Assembly: GCF_024198175.1 (NCBI RefSeq)
Contig: NZ_JAJVKV010000011.1
Coordinates: 186,001-250,000 of the forward strand
From: Pyxidicoccus xibeiensis
GTDB taxonomy: Bacteria > Myxococcota > Myxococcia > Myxococcales > Myxococcaceae
Direction of reading: 5' to 3'
Length of the DNA: 64,000 nt
The position numbers and the translations under genes are program-made. Below the pieces are notes generated by a model. The model ran no database searches. It had not been told where the DNA came from and saw nothing but the letters and a program-made list of their open reading frames with translations. Of this stretch, positions 1 to 8,610 are shown one piece after another (position 1 is the stretch's first letter; the number at the start of each line of letters is the position of its first letter).

Positions 1-1553
1 GCGTAGTTGTTCGCAAGCTGGATTTCACTGCCGCCGGGCGGGCGGACCCAGACGCTGTAGCGCTTCGCGGGCAGGTCCGCGACGATGCGCACGTGGTACG
101 TCTGTCCCGCGACGAAGGGCACGCGGGTGAGCACCGAGTAGCTCCCGCCATTGCGCACGTCGAAGTAGCCGTCCGGGTTCATGCGCACCGTCATCGCCAG
201 GGACGCGTAGCCCGTCACGTTGGTGGAACTGTCCGCGTAGCCCACCGTGCCGTCCTGCGACGCGACGCGCGGGTTGACGTCGTACTCCAGCGTGCGCACG
301 CCCGTGTTGCTCGAGCCGAGCAGGTGCTGGCTCTGGTAGAAGTCCGTCCGCGAGTACCAGGGGTACGGCGGCTTCGGGTTGAAGCGCAGCACCGCCTCCA
401 GGAAGTAGTAGTCGCCGTAGATGAGCGCGGTGTCGATTTCCTTCCCCGCTGGCAGGTGCCCCACGCCGTGCAGCAGCAGGCCCGGGCTGTTGGTGCCCTC
501 CGCGAAGTAGGTGGGCGTCATCAGCGTGTCCAGCGTACGCAGCGCCGCGTCCCGGTAGCGCGTCTTGCGCGTGGCGTCCGTCTCCAGCGTGCTCAGCTCC
601 AGCAGCGCCGAGGCGGTGATGGCCGCGGCCGACGAGTCCTTCTGCGAGTCCGGCGCGTTGAAGTCCCACTTGGGCACCATGTCCGCCGGCACGTTGGCCA
701 GGTACCAGTCCGTCACCTTGCGCGCCGCGTCCAGCATCCGCGCGTCACCCGTGTACCGGTACACCATGGTGTACCCGTAGATGAGCCACGCGTGCCCGCG
801 CGCCCACGTGGAGCTGTCCGAGTAGCCCTGGAACGTCCCCTTCGAGCGGATGGCCCCCGTGGTGCGGTTGTAGTCCACGTAGTGGAAGGAGCTGCCGTCC
901 GCCCGCACCGCGTCCTGCAGCGTGCGCAGCGCGTGGTTGATGGCCATCGTCTTCCACTCCGGGCGGCCGCCGTTCTGCGACGCCCACAGCAGCAGCTCCA
1001 GGTTCACCATGGTGTCGGTGACGAGCGGCGCCTGCCAGTCGGAGTTCCAGTCGCAGCAGTTGATGAAGCCGACCTGGGAGTTGTAGCGGGACGCGAGCGA
1101 CTCGGCGGCGGTGAGCAGCACGCCCCGGTAGTACGTGTCCCCGGTGAGCCGGTACGCGTTGCCGAAGCTCAGGAACATCTTGAAGCCCAGGTCGTGCGTC
1201 TGCCGGTTCGTCTTCTGGAGCTCCAGGGGCCGCGTCCAGCGGTCCGCCCTGTCGCGCCAGAGGGGCTCGGCGCCCACCTGGTACATGAACCACATGCTTC
1301 CGGGGAAGAAGCCCTGCGTCCAGTCGATGAGGTCCGTGTTGGCCTCGCGAGACCACGTCCCGTCCGGAAGCCCCGCCTTGGGCGACCACGTCGCGTCCGG
1401 CATCTCCCGCGTGGTGTCCGCGAGCTGCGAGCGGGCGAAGCCAATGACCTTCACTGCATCTGTGTCGCTGAAGGCCTGTGCCTGGGGCACCACCGCCAGC
1501 ATCAGCACGCACAGCGCCCCGATTCCTCGTCCTACGGACCGACCGGATGTCAT
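1..1553 (-). CDS. Secreted GH88-family glycosidase (unsaturated glucuronyl hydrolase type), 3' end cut by window edge
   Basis: Glycoside hydrolase family 88 enzymes cleave unsaturated uronic acids from oligosaccharides made by polysaccharide lyases. The start at 1553 is preceded by a GGGGGAGGG ribosome site and encodes a Sec signal peptide ending in AQA (about residue 27). The body shows GH88 features: DWTQGFFPGSMW, then HDLGF and VTDTMVNLELLLWAS, which carry Asp residues matching the two catalytic aspartates known in this family. After about residue 400 a different segment begins (EYDVNPRVASQDG onward), which looks like an accessory beta domain with no clear family. The frame is open to base 1, so at least 517 codons are present and the C-terminus is missing. 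The role is likely extracellular polysaccharide degradation. The substrate cannot be read from sequence. Confidence 0.82.
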   Translation of the reverse strand, partial: MTSGRSVGRGIGALCVLMLAVVPQAQAFSDTDAVKVIGFARSQLADTTREMPDATWSPKAGLPDGTWSREANTDLIDWTQGFFPGSMWFMYQVGAEPLWRDRADRWTRPLELQKTNRQTHDLGFKMFLSFGNAYRLTGDTYYRGVLLTAAESLASRYNSQVGFINCCDWNSDWQAPLVTDTMVNLELLLWASQNGGRPEWKTMAINHALRTLQDAVRADGSSFHYVDYNRTTGAIRSKGTFQGYSDSSTWARGHAWLIYGYTMVYRYTGDARMLDAARKVTDWYLANVPADMVPKWDFNAPDSQKDSSAAAITASALLELSTLETDATRKTRYRDAALRTLDTLMTPTYFAEGTNSPGLLLHGVGHLPAGKEIDTALIYGDYYFLEAVLRFNPKPPYPWYSRTDFYQSQHLLGSSNTGVRTLEYDVNPRVASQDGTVGYADSSTNVTGYASLAMTVRMNPDGYFDVRNGGSYSVLTRVPFVAGQTYHVRIVADLPAKRYSVWVRPPGGSEIQLANNY

Positions 1554-1740
1554 CTGAAACCCTCCCCCTCGCCGCGCAAGGTGGCGGCGTACGCATGGTG
1601 AGACCAGGGGCACGCTCCGTCGTGCCGTCCGGCTGCCCGGTCGGCGACGTGGCGAGCCCGGGTGTCCATCCACGAGAGGGAATGGCCAGGGCAGATGTGA
1701 ACGGCGAGGGTGCGAGCCCGCCTGCTGGGAGAGCAGCCGA

Positions 1741-2943
1741 CTACCGTGAGGCAGCCACCACGCGGGACCACATGGTCAGGAGGTTACGGACGACAGGGCC
1801 TTCTGGAACTTCCGCCACCGGAGGCACGTCTACCTGGATGCCGTGCGAGGCCAGCCGGGTGAAGGGGTTGGCCGCGTCCTGCGTCTTCAGCGGAACGGAC
1901 GGGTCCGCGGGCCGGAAGCCGAACGCCAGCGCCCGCTCCTGCACGGGGCGGCTGCGCAGGTAGCGCAGCCACTCCAGCGCGGCGGCCTTCTGCTTCGGCG
2001 TCACCCAGCTGCCCTGCAGCACCGCCGCCGGGTGGTCGCTCCAGAGCGTGAGGGCGGGGTAGTACACCTTCAGGTTGCCCCACCGCCCCTGCGCGTTGGA
2101 GATCTGCGAAATCGCCAGGTTCTCGTACACCACCGCGATGTCGTACTTGGACGGGCCGAAGCGGACCATGTCCGTCATGAAGGTGCCGGTGGACGTCTCG
2201 AAGCGGGTGACGCCCTTCTCCAGTTGCTTCACCCACTCCTGGTACTTCGGGTCCAGCAGGTCACCCACCGTCAGGCCGCTGCGCTTGTTGTAGTACTCCA
2301 TCGTCGCCAGCAGCAGCGCCTGGAGCCCGGAGTTGGAGCGCGTCGGGTCCGTGTGGCCCAGCTTCACGAAGCCCCACTCCGGCTTGCCGCCGACCGCGGG
2401 CCAGCCCTGGTCGCTCGCCACCGCCTGGTGGATGGCCTTCCACGACACCGCCTTGCCCGCGTTGGCCTTCTGCAGCACCTCCGCCCGGTCCTCCCACACC
2501 ACGAAGACCAGCGGGGTAATCACCAGCGGCTGCGGGGCCTCCTCGCCGTCGGTGGCGAACAGCGGCCCGCGCGAGGGGTCGGTGGCCCAGTCCGACTCCA
2601 GCATGCGCAGCACCGCGCTGTCGGCGGGGCTCCACACGGTGGGCTTCTCCCGGCCGTCGAGGATGCCCTGCGCCGCGTCCAGCGAGCCCCGGCCCACCAG
2701 GTTGAGCTTGATGGAGGGGTGCTCCTTCTGGAACGCCGCCGCCGCGGCCTCCACCCAGTCCTTCTTCTCCGTGCTGTAGAGGAAGGAAATCTCCGTCACC
2801 TCCCCGGGCCGGGTCGGCCGCGCGTCCTCCGCGGCACCGCCCCCCTGCTGGCCGGACGTGCCCGCGTTGCGCTGGGAGGACAGATAGAAGACCCCGCCGA
2901 CCGCGGCGAGGAACCCGATGATGATGAGGACCTTGGGCTTCAT
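1741..2943 (-). CDS. Membrane-anchored extracellular solute-binding protein
   Basis: A 400-residue periplasmic-binding-protein fold (SBP_bac_11 type), anchored by an N-terminal hydrophobic segment (residues 4-22) with no lipobox Cys. Its start overlaps the stop of the preceding gene as ATGA, so the two are translationally coupled. The sequence is a clear paralogue of the binding domain of the gene at 3798-5498. Shared signatures are a KLGHT..NSGL block, VYENL, a WSDHP block, and FGFRPADPSVP near the C-terminus (FRPADPAVP in the paralogue). It lacks the VWA domain found there. No ABC permease or ATPase gene lies nearby, so import is not supported by context; ligand sensing or scaffolding is possible. 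The ligand is unknown. Confidence 0.75.
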   Translation of the reverse strand: MKPKVLIIIGFLAAVGGVFYLSSQRNAGTSGQQGGGAAEDARPTRPGEVTEISFLYSTEKKDWVEAAAAAFQKEHPSIKLNLVGRGSLDAAQGILDGREKPTVWSPADSAVLRMLESDWATDPSRGPLFATDGEEAPQPLVITPLVFVVWEDRAEVLQKANAGKAVSWKAIHQAVASDQGWPAVGGKPEWGFVKLGHTDPTRSNSGLQALLLATMEYYNKRSGLTVGDLLDPKYQEWVKQLEKGVTRFETSTGTFMTDMVRFGPSKYDIAVVYENLAISQISNAQGRWGNLKVYYPALTLWSDHPAAVLQGSWVTPKQKAAALEWLRYLRSRPVQERALAFGFRPADPSVPLKTQDAANPFTRLASHGIQVDVPPVAEVPEGPVVRNLLTMWSRVVAASR

Positions 2944-3749
2944 GCTCCGACTCGCACCTCTTGGAAGGACTTCAGGGTCTCCTCGAAGACACCAATCTCG
3001 CCGTTCATCCGGCCGAGTTCCTCGTTGAGGTCCCCGTACATGCTTTCCGTCGCCTGCGCATCCAGCGCGTGCAGGCGCATCACCTTCGCGGGCAGCCCCT
3101 GGTAGGTGGCGGCGATGCGGGACAGGTTGGCCACCACCCGCTCACGCGCTGCGTCGATGTCCACCAGGGCGGCGAGCTGCTCTTCGCGCGCCGCGCGGGC
3201 GCTCTCGTACTGGGCGCGGGCCTCTGCGTCCCGGGTGCCCACGGCCTGCTCCGCCGACAGGCGGATCTGCTCCCGCACCGCCCCCAGGTCCACCGAGGCC
3301 AGGAAGCGCGCCAGCTCCTCGCCGCGCACGGCCAGCCGCGCCGCGCGCCCCTCCAGCTCGTGCAGGGAGGACAGGGCCATGCCCATGTGTGAGCGCACCG
3401 TCTCCGGGGACTCCTTCAGCGTGCGCTCCAGTTGCTCGTGCGCGGCGGCGATGGCGCGCACCGCGTCACGCACCCGCGGGTCCTTCAGCGAGTCCGGGGC
3501 CGGCAGGCGGACGGTGGCCTCGTCCTCCGGCCTGCCGCTCAGCACCTCGCGCCAGAAGGACGGGGAGGCCAGGTCCCACGCCACCAGCGCCGCGTAGGCC
3601 GCGCCGCCCAGCGCCAGCACGGGCCAGGACTGGAGCGCCGCCGCGCCCAGCGCCGAGGCCCCCGCCACCACCAGGTTCAGGGTGCCCCCCGCCGAGCGCA
3701 GCAGCACCCGGGGGAAGTGCTGTACCAGCGCTGACTCACGCTCGGCCAT
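2940..3749 (-). CDS. Membrane protein with long cytoplasmic coiled coil, XpaC-like position
   Basis: A protein of 269 residues. Two hydrophobic stretches (about residues 20-60) are followed by a charged, Ala/Arg/Glu-rich helical region to the end, which reads as coiled coil. I start at ATG 3749, which has AGGGG five bases upstream; a GTG two codons earlier (3755) is also possible. It is the middle gene of the operon between the VWA-fusion lipoprotein and the second binding protein, and overlaps the latter by four bases. In other bacteria, VWA/SBP proteins are found near XpaC and TelA-type genes, and this one resembles XpaC in layout (short membrane hairpin plus helical tail). That match is by architecture only. 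Confidence 0.55.
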   Translation of the reverse strand: MAERESALVQHFPRVLLRSAGGTLNLVVAGASALGAAALQSWPVLALGGAAYAALVAWDLASPSFWREVLSGRPEDEATVRLPAPDSLKDPRVRDAVRAIAAAHEQLERTLKESPETVRSHMGMALSSLHELEGRAARLAVRGEELARFLASVDLGAVREQIRLSAEQAVGTRDAEARAQYESARAAREEQLAALVDIDAARERVVANLSRIAATYQGLPAKVMRLHALDAQATESMYGDLNEELGRMNGEIGVFEETLKSFQEVRVGA

Positions 3750-3797
3750 TCTCACCCCTGCCTCGTCCGCCGGCCATGCCTGGTCCCGTTCCCTTGC

Positions 3798-5498
3798 CTA
3801 GAAGAAGGAGGCCATGTCCCGGTACACCTGGACGATGTCCTCGACGCTGCCCTTCGCGCTGGAGCCCTTGCCCGCCTCGGCGATGCCCTCCAGCACCCCG
3901 CCCTCGGCGCCCTCGCCGTAGGCGATGGTGAAGACGCGCACCGCGGAGTCCTGCTCGTCGCTGGAGGTGAGCCCCGTCTTGAGCTGGGCCAGGGTGATGG
4001 CGCTGCTCTCGTCGCGGCCGTCCGTCATCACCATCACCGCGTGGATGCGCCCCGGGTGCTGGCGCGCGCGCGCCTGGGCCACCTTGTAGGCGGCCTCGGT
4101 GGCGCCGTACAGCGCCGTGCCGCCCGAGGCGATGGTGTTCTCGATGCGGCCGGCCAGGTCCGCGCGGCCCTTCGCGTCCAGCGCCATGGGGCCGACGGGC
4201 GGGTACACGTTGTTGTCGAAGAACAGCAGCGTCACCTCGTCGCGGTCGGACAGCGTCTCCAGGAAGCGCTTCGCGCCCACCTTCGCCTCGGCCAGCGGGC
4301 GGCCCTCCATGCTGCCGGACTTGTCGAAGACGAAGATGACGTCGGTGCTCTTCTTCGTCTGGCGCCACACGGCCAGCAGCTTCTCCAGCACGCCCGCCTC
4401 CGGCACCTCCAGCAGCGTCTGTGGCTGCTTGGGGTCCGCGCCGTGCGCGGCGTCCACCGGGGCGCCGATGGGCACCGCGGGGTCCGCCGGACGGAAGCCC
4501 AGCGCCAGCGCGCGCTCCTGCGCGGGCCGCGCCTTGAGGAAGCCCAGGAAGGCCTCGGCGGCCTCCTTCTCCTCGGGGCCCACCCACTCGGCGTCCAGCG
4601 TCGCGTACGGGTGGTCAGACCAGAAGGTGCCCTCCACCGGGTAGATGGACACCAGCGGGAAGGGCGCGTGCGTGTTCTTCGCGTAGGACTCGATGACCAG
4701 GTTCTCGTAGAGGACGGCCGCGGAGATGTAGCCCGGGCCGCGCTCCAGCATCTTGTCCGCGAAGAAGCCGGTGGACTTGCCGTAGTGCACCACCGTGCCC
4801 TCAATCTGCTTCAGCAGCTCCAGCGTCTTCGGCGCCTCCACGTCCGCCGCGCTCAGCCCGCGCGTCTTGGCCGCGCCCGCGTACGCCTCCGCCAGGACGG
4901 ACAGGAGGCCGGAGTTGGAGAACTCCGGGTGGGTGTGGCCCAGCTTGAAGCGGCCCCACTCGGCATGCCCGTAGGCGGCCCAGCCCTGCTTGTTGCCAGC
5001 CACCTTCATCAAGTCCGCCCAGCCCAGGGGCTTGCCGGGCCAGCCGAGCGCCTCCGCCATCGGCTTCCACATGGCGATGACGATGGGCGACAGCAGCACC
5101 GGCTCGCCCTGCCCCACCAGCGGCTGCGTGCGGCCGGTGGCCTGCGTCCACGCGCTGTTGAGCAGCGGCATGTACGCGCTGGAGGCCGGGCTGTAGACGT
5201 GGGCCTTCAGCCGGCCGGAGGTGATTTCCTGCAGCGCCTCGCCGGAGCCCAGGGCCCTGCCCTCGACGCGGATGGGACGGCCGGACTTCGTGGTGGCGCC
5301 GCTGGCCTCGAAGGCGCGCGCCTGCTCCTCCAGCCACGTCTTCTTCTCGCTGCCGTAGGCCACGGTGAGCACCACCGCGTTCGCCGCGCGCGGAGCCGCG
5401 CCGCTGCTCGCGCTACCGTCCTCACCCGACGCGGGGCCGCCGCACTTGCAGGCCGCCAGGAACACCAGCGCGAGCCATCCCGCATGGAACTTCCACAT
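3798..5498 (-). CDS. Lipoprotein fusing a solute-binding domain to a VWA domain
   Basis: A protein of 566 residues from ATG 5498, which has a strong GGGGGAGGAG ribosome site and encodes a lipoprotein signal with lipobox LAAC (Cys about residue 16). An upstream ATG at 5567 would bury the signal and is rejected. Residues of about 45-360 form a binding-protein domain paralogous to the gene at 1741-2943. A von Willebrand A domain follows, with a MIDAS motif DKSGS at about residues 391-395 and a later MTDGRDE element. VWA domains usually bind a partner protein through a divalent metal. It is the first gene of a three-gene operon, likely surface or periplasm exposed on a lipid anchor. No ABC transporter genes are adjacent. 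Function beyond ligand binding plus protein contact is not inferable. Confidence 0.8.
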   Translation of the reverse strand: MWKFHAGWLALVFLAACKCGGPASGEDGSASSGAAPRAANAVVLTVAYGSEKKTWLEEQARAFEASGATTKSGRPIRVEGRALGSGEALQEITSGRLKAHVYSPASSAYMPLLNSAWTQATGRTQPLVGQGEPVLLSPIVIAMWKPMAEALGWPGKPLGWADLMKVAGNKQGWAAYGHAEWGRFKLGHTHPEFSNSGLLSVLAEAYAGAAKTRGLSAADVEAPKTLELLKQIEGTVVHYGKSTGFFADKMLERGPGYISAAVLYENLVIESYAKNTHAPFPLVSIYPVEGTFWSDHPYATLDAEWVGPEEKEAAEAFLGFLKARPAQERALALGFRPADPAVPIGAPVDAAHGADPKQPQTLLEVPEAGVLEKLLAVWRQTKKSTDVIFVFDKSGSMEGRPLAEAKVGAKRFLETLSDRDEVTLLFFDNNVYPPVGPMALDAKGRADLAGRIENTIASGGTALYGATEAAYKVAQARARQHPGRIHAVMVMTDGRDESSAITLAQLKTGLTSSDEQDSAVRVFTIAYGEGAEGGVLEGIAEAGKGSSAKGSVEDIVQVYRDMASFF

Positions 5499-5724
5499 TG
5501 GAACTCCTCCCCCTGCGTCGCCGGTCACCACTGTGAAACGTGCCGACGCCGTGCCACAAGGAGTCAACCGTTTAACTCACCTCGTCTTTGCACCCCTGTC
5601 ACAGGGCCGTCACAGGACGGCGACATGCGCGAGACGACGCGGTGCCCCGTGACTCGTGCCCGGCTGCCCACCGGGCGTTCGTCAGAAGGTTGTTTGTGTT
5701 CAAAACGCGAGCCAGAATGCGGGG

Positions 5725-6531
5725 ATGACAGCAATCTTTCGACGGCTGGCGCTGACGGGCCTGGGCGTGGCGCTGGGCGCCTGCGCGACGAAGGCCGCGC
5801 CCCCCACGCAGCGGTATGCGCTGGGCATGGCGCGGGCGGACTACCGGGACTACGCGGGGGCGAAGGCCAACCCGTGTGATGCCGAGCCCCGGTGGTTGTC
5901 GGACGAGCTGACGGCGGTCAACGGACTGCTGTCGCGCTTCCTGCAGGACACGGAGGCGCCGCAGCAGGCACAGCAGGCGGCGCTGCTCCAGGAGGCGACG
6001 CGGACCCTGCCTCCCGTGCTGAAGGTGCACGAGGGCACGCTGGCGGCCCTGCAGCAGTGTGGCTTCCGCCGCAGCGGCGCCTTTCCGGAGATTGCCCGGC
6101 GCGGCGCGGAGCTGCTGAAGGCCACGCAGGCCCGGCTGGCGGAGGCGCCCGCGGCGCTGGAGGCAGCGGCGCTGGGCGAGGCCCGCAAGCGGTGGCAGGA
6201 GGAGGCCCCCCAGCGGGAGGCCACCGCGCGAGGCAGCTGGTGCGCGGACAAGCCGCAGGTGGGCCAGGCCCTCCTGTACTACGCGCGCCAGGACGCGGAG
6301 GGCCGCACCGAGTGGCGCTTCTGCGACGGGCTCCGGGTGGAGCAGCCCGCGAATGGAGCGCCCCAGCTCGTCGAGCCCGAAGGCCTGTCAGCCCGCGACC
6401 GCCGGCGCATCCAGCCGCAGCGCTACCTGGATGCCGCGCGCGACTTCCCGCCCGAGGAGGTCGACCGGCAGCCGACGCGCGTGCCCGCCAAGGAGACCGC
6501 CCCGGAGAGCGCGTCGGGTGGCAACGGCTGA
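5725..6531 (+). CDS. Hypothetical lipoprotein
   Basis: A protein of 268 residues. The start at 5725 gives a lipoprotein signal with lipobox LGAC followed by ATKAAPP; the longer frame from 5656 would place 23 residues before it and is unlikely. The mature protein is Ala/Arg/Gln-rich and mostly helical, with a few scattered Cys residues and a charged C-terminus. I do not recognise a family. It is divergent from the VWA operon (226 bases between) and convergent with the lipoprotein gene that ends at 6538, with six bases between them. Confidence 0.65.
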   Translation: MTAIFRRLALTGLGVALGACATKAAPPTQRYALGMARADYRDYAGAKANPCDAEPRWLSDELTAVNGLLSRFLQDTEAPQQAQQAALLQEATRTLPPVLKVHEGTLAALQQCGFRRSGAFPEIARRGAELLKATQARLAEAPAALEAAALGEARKRWQEEAPQREATARGSWCADKPQVGQALLYYARQDAEGRTEWRFCDGLRVEQPANGAPQLVEPEGLSARDRRRIQPQRYLDAARDFPPEEVDRQPTRVPAKETAPESASGGNG

Positions 6532-6537
6532 GCGGGC

Positions 6538-7245
6538 CTACGGGTTGTAGGTGACGACGACGTGGTTGCCCGTCACCAGCAGCCGGCTCGGCACGGCGCC
6601 GTGACCCTGGAGGGTCATGTCGAAGACGAGGGCCTGCTTCAGCGCGCGGTTGTTCATCTCGCTCTGCAGGCGGCTCTCCGCGCTGGAGTCGCGCTTCGCC
6701 TTGAGGCGGATGTCCGTGGCCTGGGCCCGGGCCAGCACCCGGCTGCCGTCCAGCGTGAGCTGGATTTCGAGGTCGGCGATGGCGCCCTTGGTGACGGCCT
6801 GCTCGAAGTCCTTCACCTGTCCCCGTGCGAAGGACGGGACGCTGCCGGTGTACTTCACCTTCTCGCCGCGCATGTGCGCCTTGCAGCTCAGCCGGTTGCG
6901 GGAGAGGAAGCGGAAGTCGGTCAGCCGCTCGACGATGATTTCGCCCCGGAGCTTGCTGTTGAAGTCGCGGCCGGGCATCCGGTACGGCACCGCCTGCGCG
7001 GCCATCCGCTCCAGCGACTCGGGCGTGAAGTAGAGCGAGAAGGCCCCGTTCGCCTTCGCGGGAGTCCTCAGCTCGTCGGCGTACGTGGCGGCCGCCTGCA
7101 CGGACGCGTCGGCGGCCTGCACCTCGCGGGTGAGCTTCCGGTTCTCCTCCTCTAGGGAGCGCATGCGGACCTTCGGGTCCACCGCGCAGCCCGCGAGCAG
7201 CACCGTGGCGGCCAGCGCGCTCCAGGGGGCAAGGCGCGCGCTCAT
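6538..7245 (-). CDS. Hypothetical lipoprotein, second gene of a lipoprotein pair
   Basis: A protein of 235 residues from ATG 7245, which overlaps the TGA of the upstream lipoprotein gene (ATGA). A longer frame reading back to 7671 only shadows that gene. The lipobox is LLAGC. A short coiled coil of about residues 30-60 (SLEEENRKLTREV) precedes a domain of about 160 residues ending in VTGNHVVVTYNP. The domain has regular alternating hydrophobic strands and may form a beta-rich lipid- or envelope-binding fold, but I cannot assign a family. Coupled expression with the neighbour suggests the two lipoproteins work together in the envelope. Confidence 0.65.
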   Translation of the reverse strand: MSARLAPWSALAATVLLAGCAVDPKVRMRSLEEENRKLTREVQAADASVQAAATYADELRTPAKANGAFSLYFTPESLERMAAQAVPYRMPGRDFNSKLRGEIIVERLTDFRFLSRNRLSCKAHMRGEKVKYTGSVPSFARGQVKDFEQAVTKGAIADLEIQLTLDGSRVLARAQATDIRLKAKRDSSAESRLQSEMNNRALKQALVFDMTLQGHGAVPSRLLVTGNHVVVTYNP

Positions 7246-7655
7246 TGCGGAGTCACCTGGCAGTTGCCCGGGGACACCTTCCAGCCGCCCGTGGTGCGCG
7301 CGGCGGAGAAGCCCGGCGCCAGCTGGAAGGCGCGGTGCTGGAGCTTCAGGCGGGAGTGGACGCTGCCCGAGCGCGGCATGCCCCGCGCGGGCGCGCTGGC
7401 GGACATCACTCCGGCGCAGTCCAGGCCGCGCAGCCCGGCGGCGTTCTCCGCCTGGGTGGTGGCGCTGAAGGCCTGCTCGATTTCCGCCTGCTTGCGGCGC
7501 AGCTCCTCGCGCAGCTCCTGGTTGCGTGCCTCCAGGTCCTGCGCGCGCGCGTCCGTCGGGGCGTCTGCACCGCGCTTCGCGCCGCTGTCGGACGCACAGC
7601 CCGCCGCCAGCAGCGTCAGCGCCGCCAGCAGCACTCGTGAGGTGTGGCTCGTCAT
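7242..7655 (-). CDS. Small hypothetical lipoprotein with coiled coil
   Basis: A protein of 137 residues with an N-terminal signal and lipobox LAAGC. A Glu/Arg/Gln-rich coiled coil spans about residues 38-65. The C-terminal half has Cys residues in GLDCAGV and GNCQVTPQ that could pair in the periplasm. It is translationally coupled to the lipoprotein gene downstream. No family is recognised. Confidence 0.6.
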   Translation of the reverse strand: MTSHTSRVLLAALTLLAAGCASDSGAKRGADAPTDARAQDLEARNQELREELRRKQAEIEQAFSATTQAENAAGLRGLDCAGVMSASAPARGMPRSGSVHSRLKLQHRAFQLAPGFSAARTTGGWKVSPGNCQVTPQ

Positions 7656-7683
7656 GCGCGCACGGTAGCACCGGCGCGCGGGC

Positions 7684-8544
7684 TCACGCCTCCAGGCGGG
7701 CCAGCCGCTTCGCCAGGTGCGCGTCGCTGCCCGCGTCGACGCCCTTCACCCAGGCCGCCACCGAGCCGCCCGCGGAGGTCAGCTGTGACTCCACATGCGG
7801 CCGCAGCTCCGCCCAGCGCTTCGCCCAGCCCTCTTCAGACAGGCTGCCGCTCACCCCGGGCCGCTCCGCCAGCAGCATGCCCAGGCGCAGCGCCAGCTCC
7901 GGTTCACCCAGCGCGGCGGTCTGGTTCGACACCACGGCGGCTGCCGGGGCCGCCTGGGCCGCGCGGCGCCAGAGCTCCGTGGCGCGGACGAAGGCTGCGG
8001 CGTCCACGGCGCCCAGCAGGGACAGGGCGTGCCGCAGCGGCAGGCGGCCTTCCTTCGGCGCCACCACCACCCGCTCCATCAGCGCGGTGAAGGTAGCGGC
8101 CAGCTCCGGGTGCGCGGCGGGGTCCACTCCGCCCAGGGCCCTCAGCGCGCGCCGCGCACGGCGGGCGCGGGAGGTGACTTCCCAGCTGCGCCAGCCGAGG
8201 CGGGCGCGCAGCGCGGCCAGGGCATCCGCGGCGGCCTTCACGGCCTCGGGGGTGGGCGTGGCCTTCGGCACGCGACGGGGCAGCGGCGGCTTCTCGGGCG
8301 TCTTGGGAGGAGGCGGCGTGGCGGCCTCCTCGGCGCCCGCGGACACCTCGCGGTAGCCCTCGCGCAGCTTCTCCGCGACCTTCTTCTCGTACTCCTTCCG
8401 GGCGGAGGCCTCGTCGGGGAACGCCTTCTCCTTGCGCTGCCCCGAGGTGCCGATGCGGCCGAACGTGACGGTGAAGGTGCTGCCGTTGAGCTCCGGCTCC
8501 CAGAACTTGGAGCTGCCACCCTCGACGAACTCGAACCTGCGCAT
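7684..8544 (-). CDS. WGR-domain protein
   Basis: A protein of 286 residues with an AGGAGG ribosome site seven bases before ATG 8544. Residues 1-70 form a WGR domain (RRFEFVEGGSSKFWE, then FGRIGTSGQ). The eponymous Trp is Phe here. WGR domains occur in PARPs and in the bacterial MolR family and bind nucleic acid in PARPs. A Pro-rich linker (about residues 75-95) leads to an Ala/Arg/Leu-rich helical C-terminal domain of about 190 residues that could be a HEAT-like repeat region. No catalytic motif is visible. Confidence 0.75.
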   Translation of the reverse strand: MRRFEFVEGGSSKFWEPELNGSTFTVTFGRIGTSGQRKEKAFPDEASARKEYEKKVAEKLREGYREVSAGAEEAATPPPPKTPEKPPLPRRVPKATPTPEAVKAAADALAALRARLGWRSWEVTSRARRARRALRALGGVDPAAHPELAATFTALMERVVVAPKEGRLPLRHALSLLGAVDAAAFVRATELWRRAAQAAPAAAVVSNQTAALGEPELALRLGMLLAERPGVSGSLSEEGWAKRWAELRPHVESQLTSAGGSVAAWVKGVDAGSDAHLAKRLARLEA

Positions 8545-8610
8545 GGCACATCCTCCTGGGGCCCGTCGGCGACGGGCCGCACGTTAGCGCACGCGGGGGC
8601 GCACCGCGCC

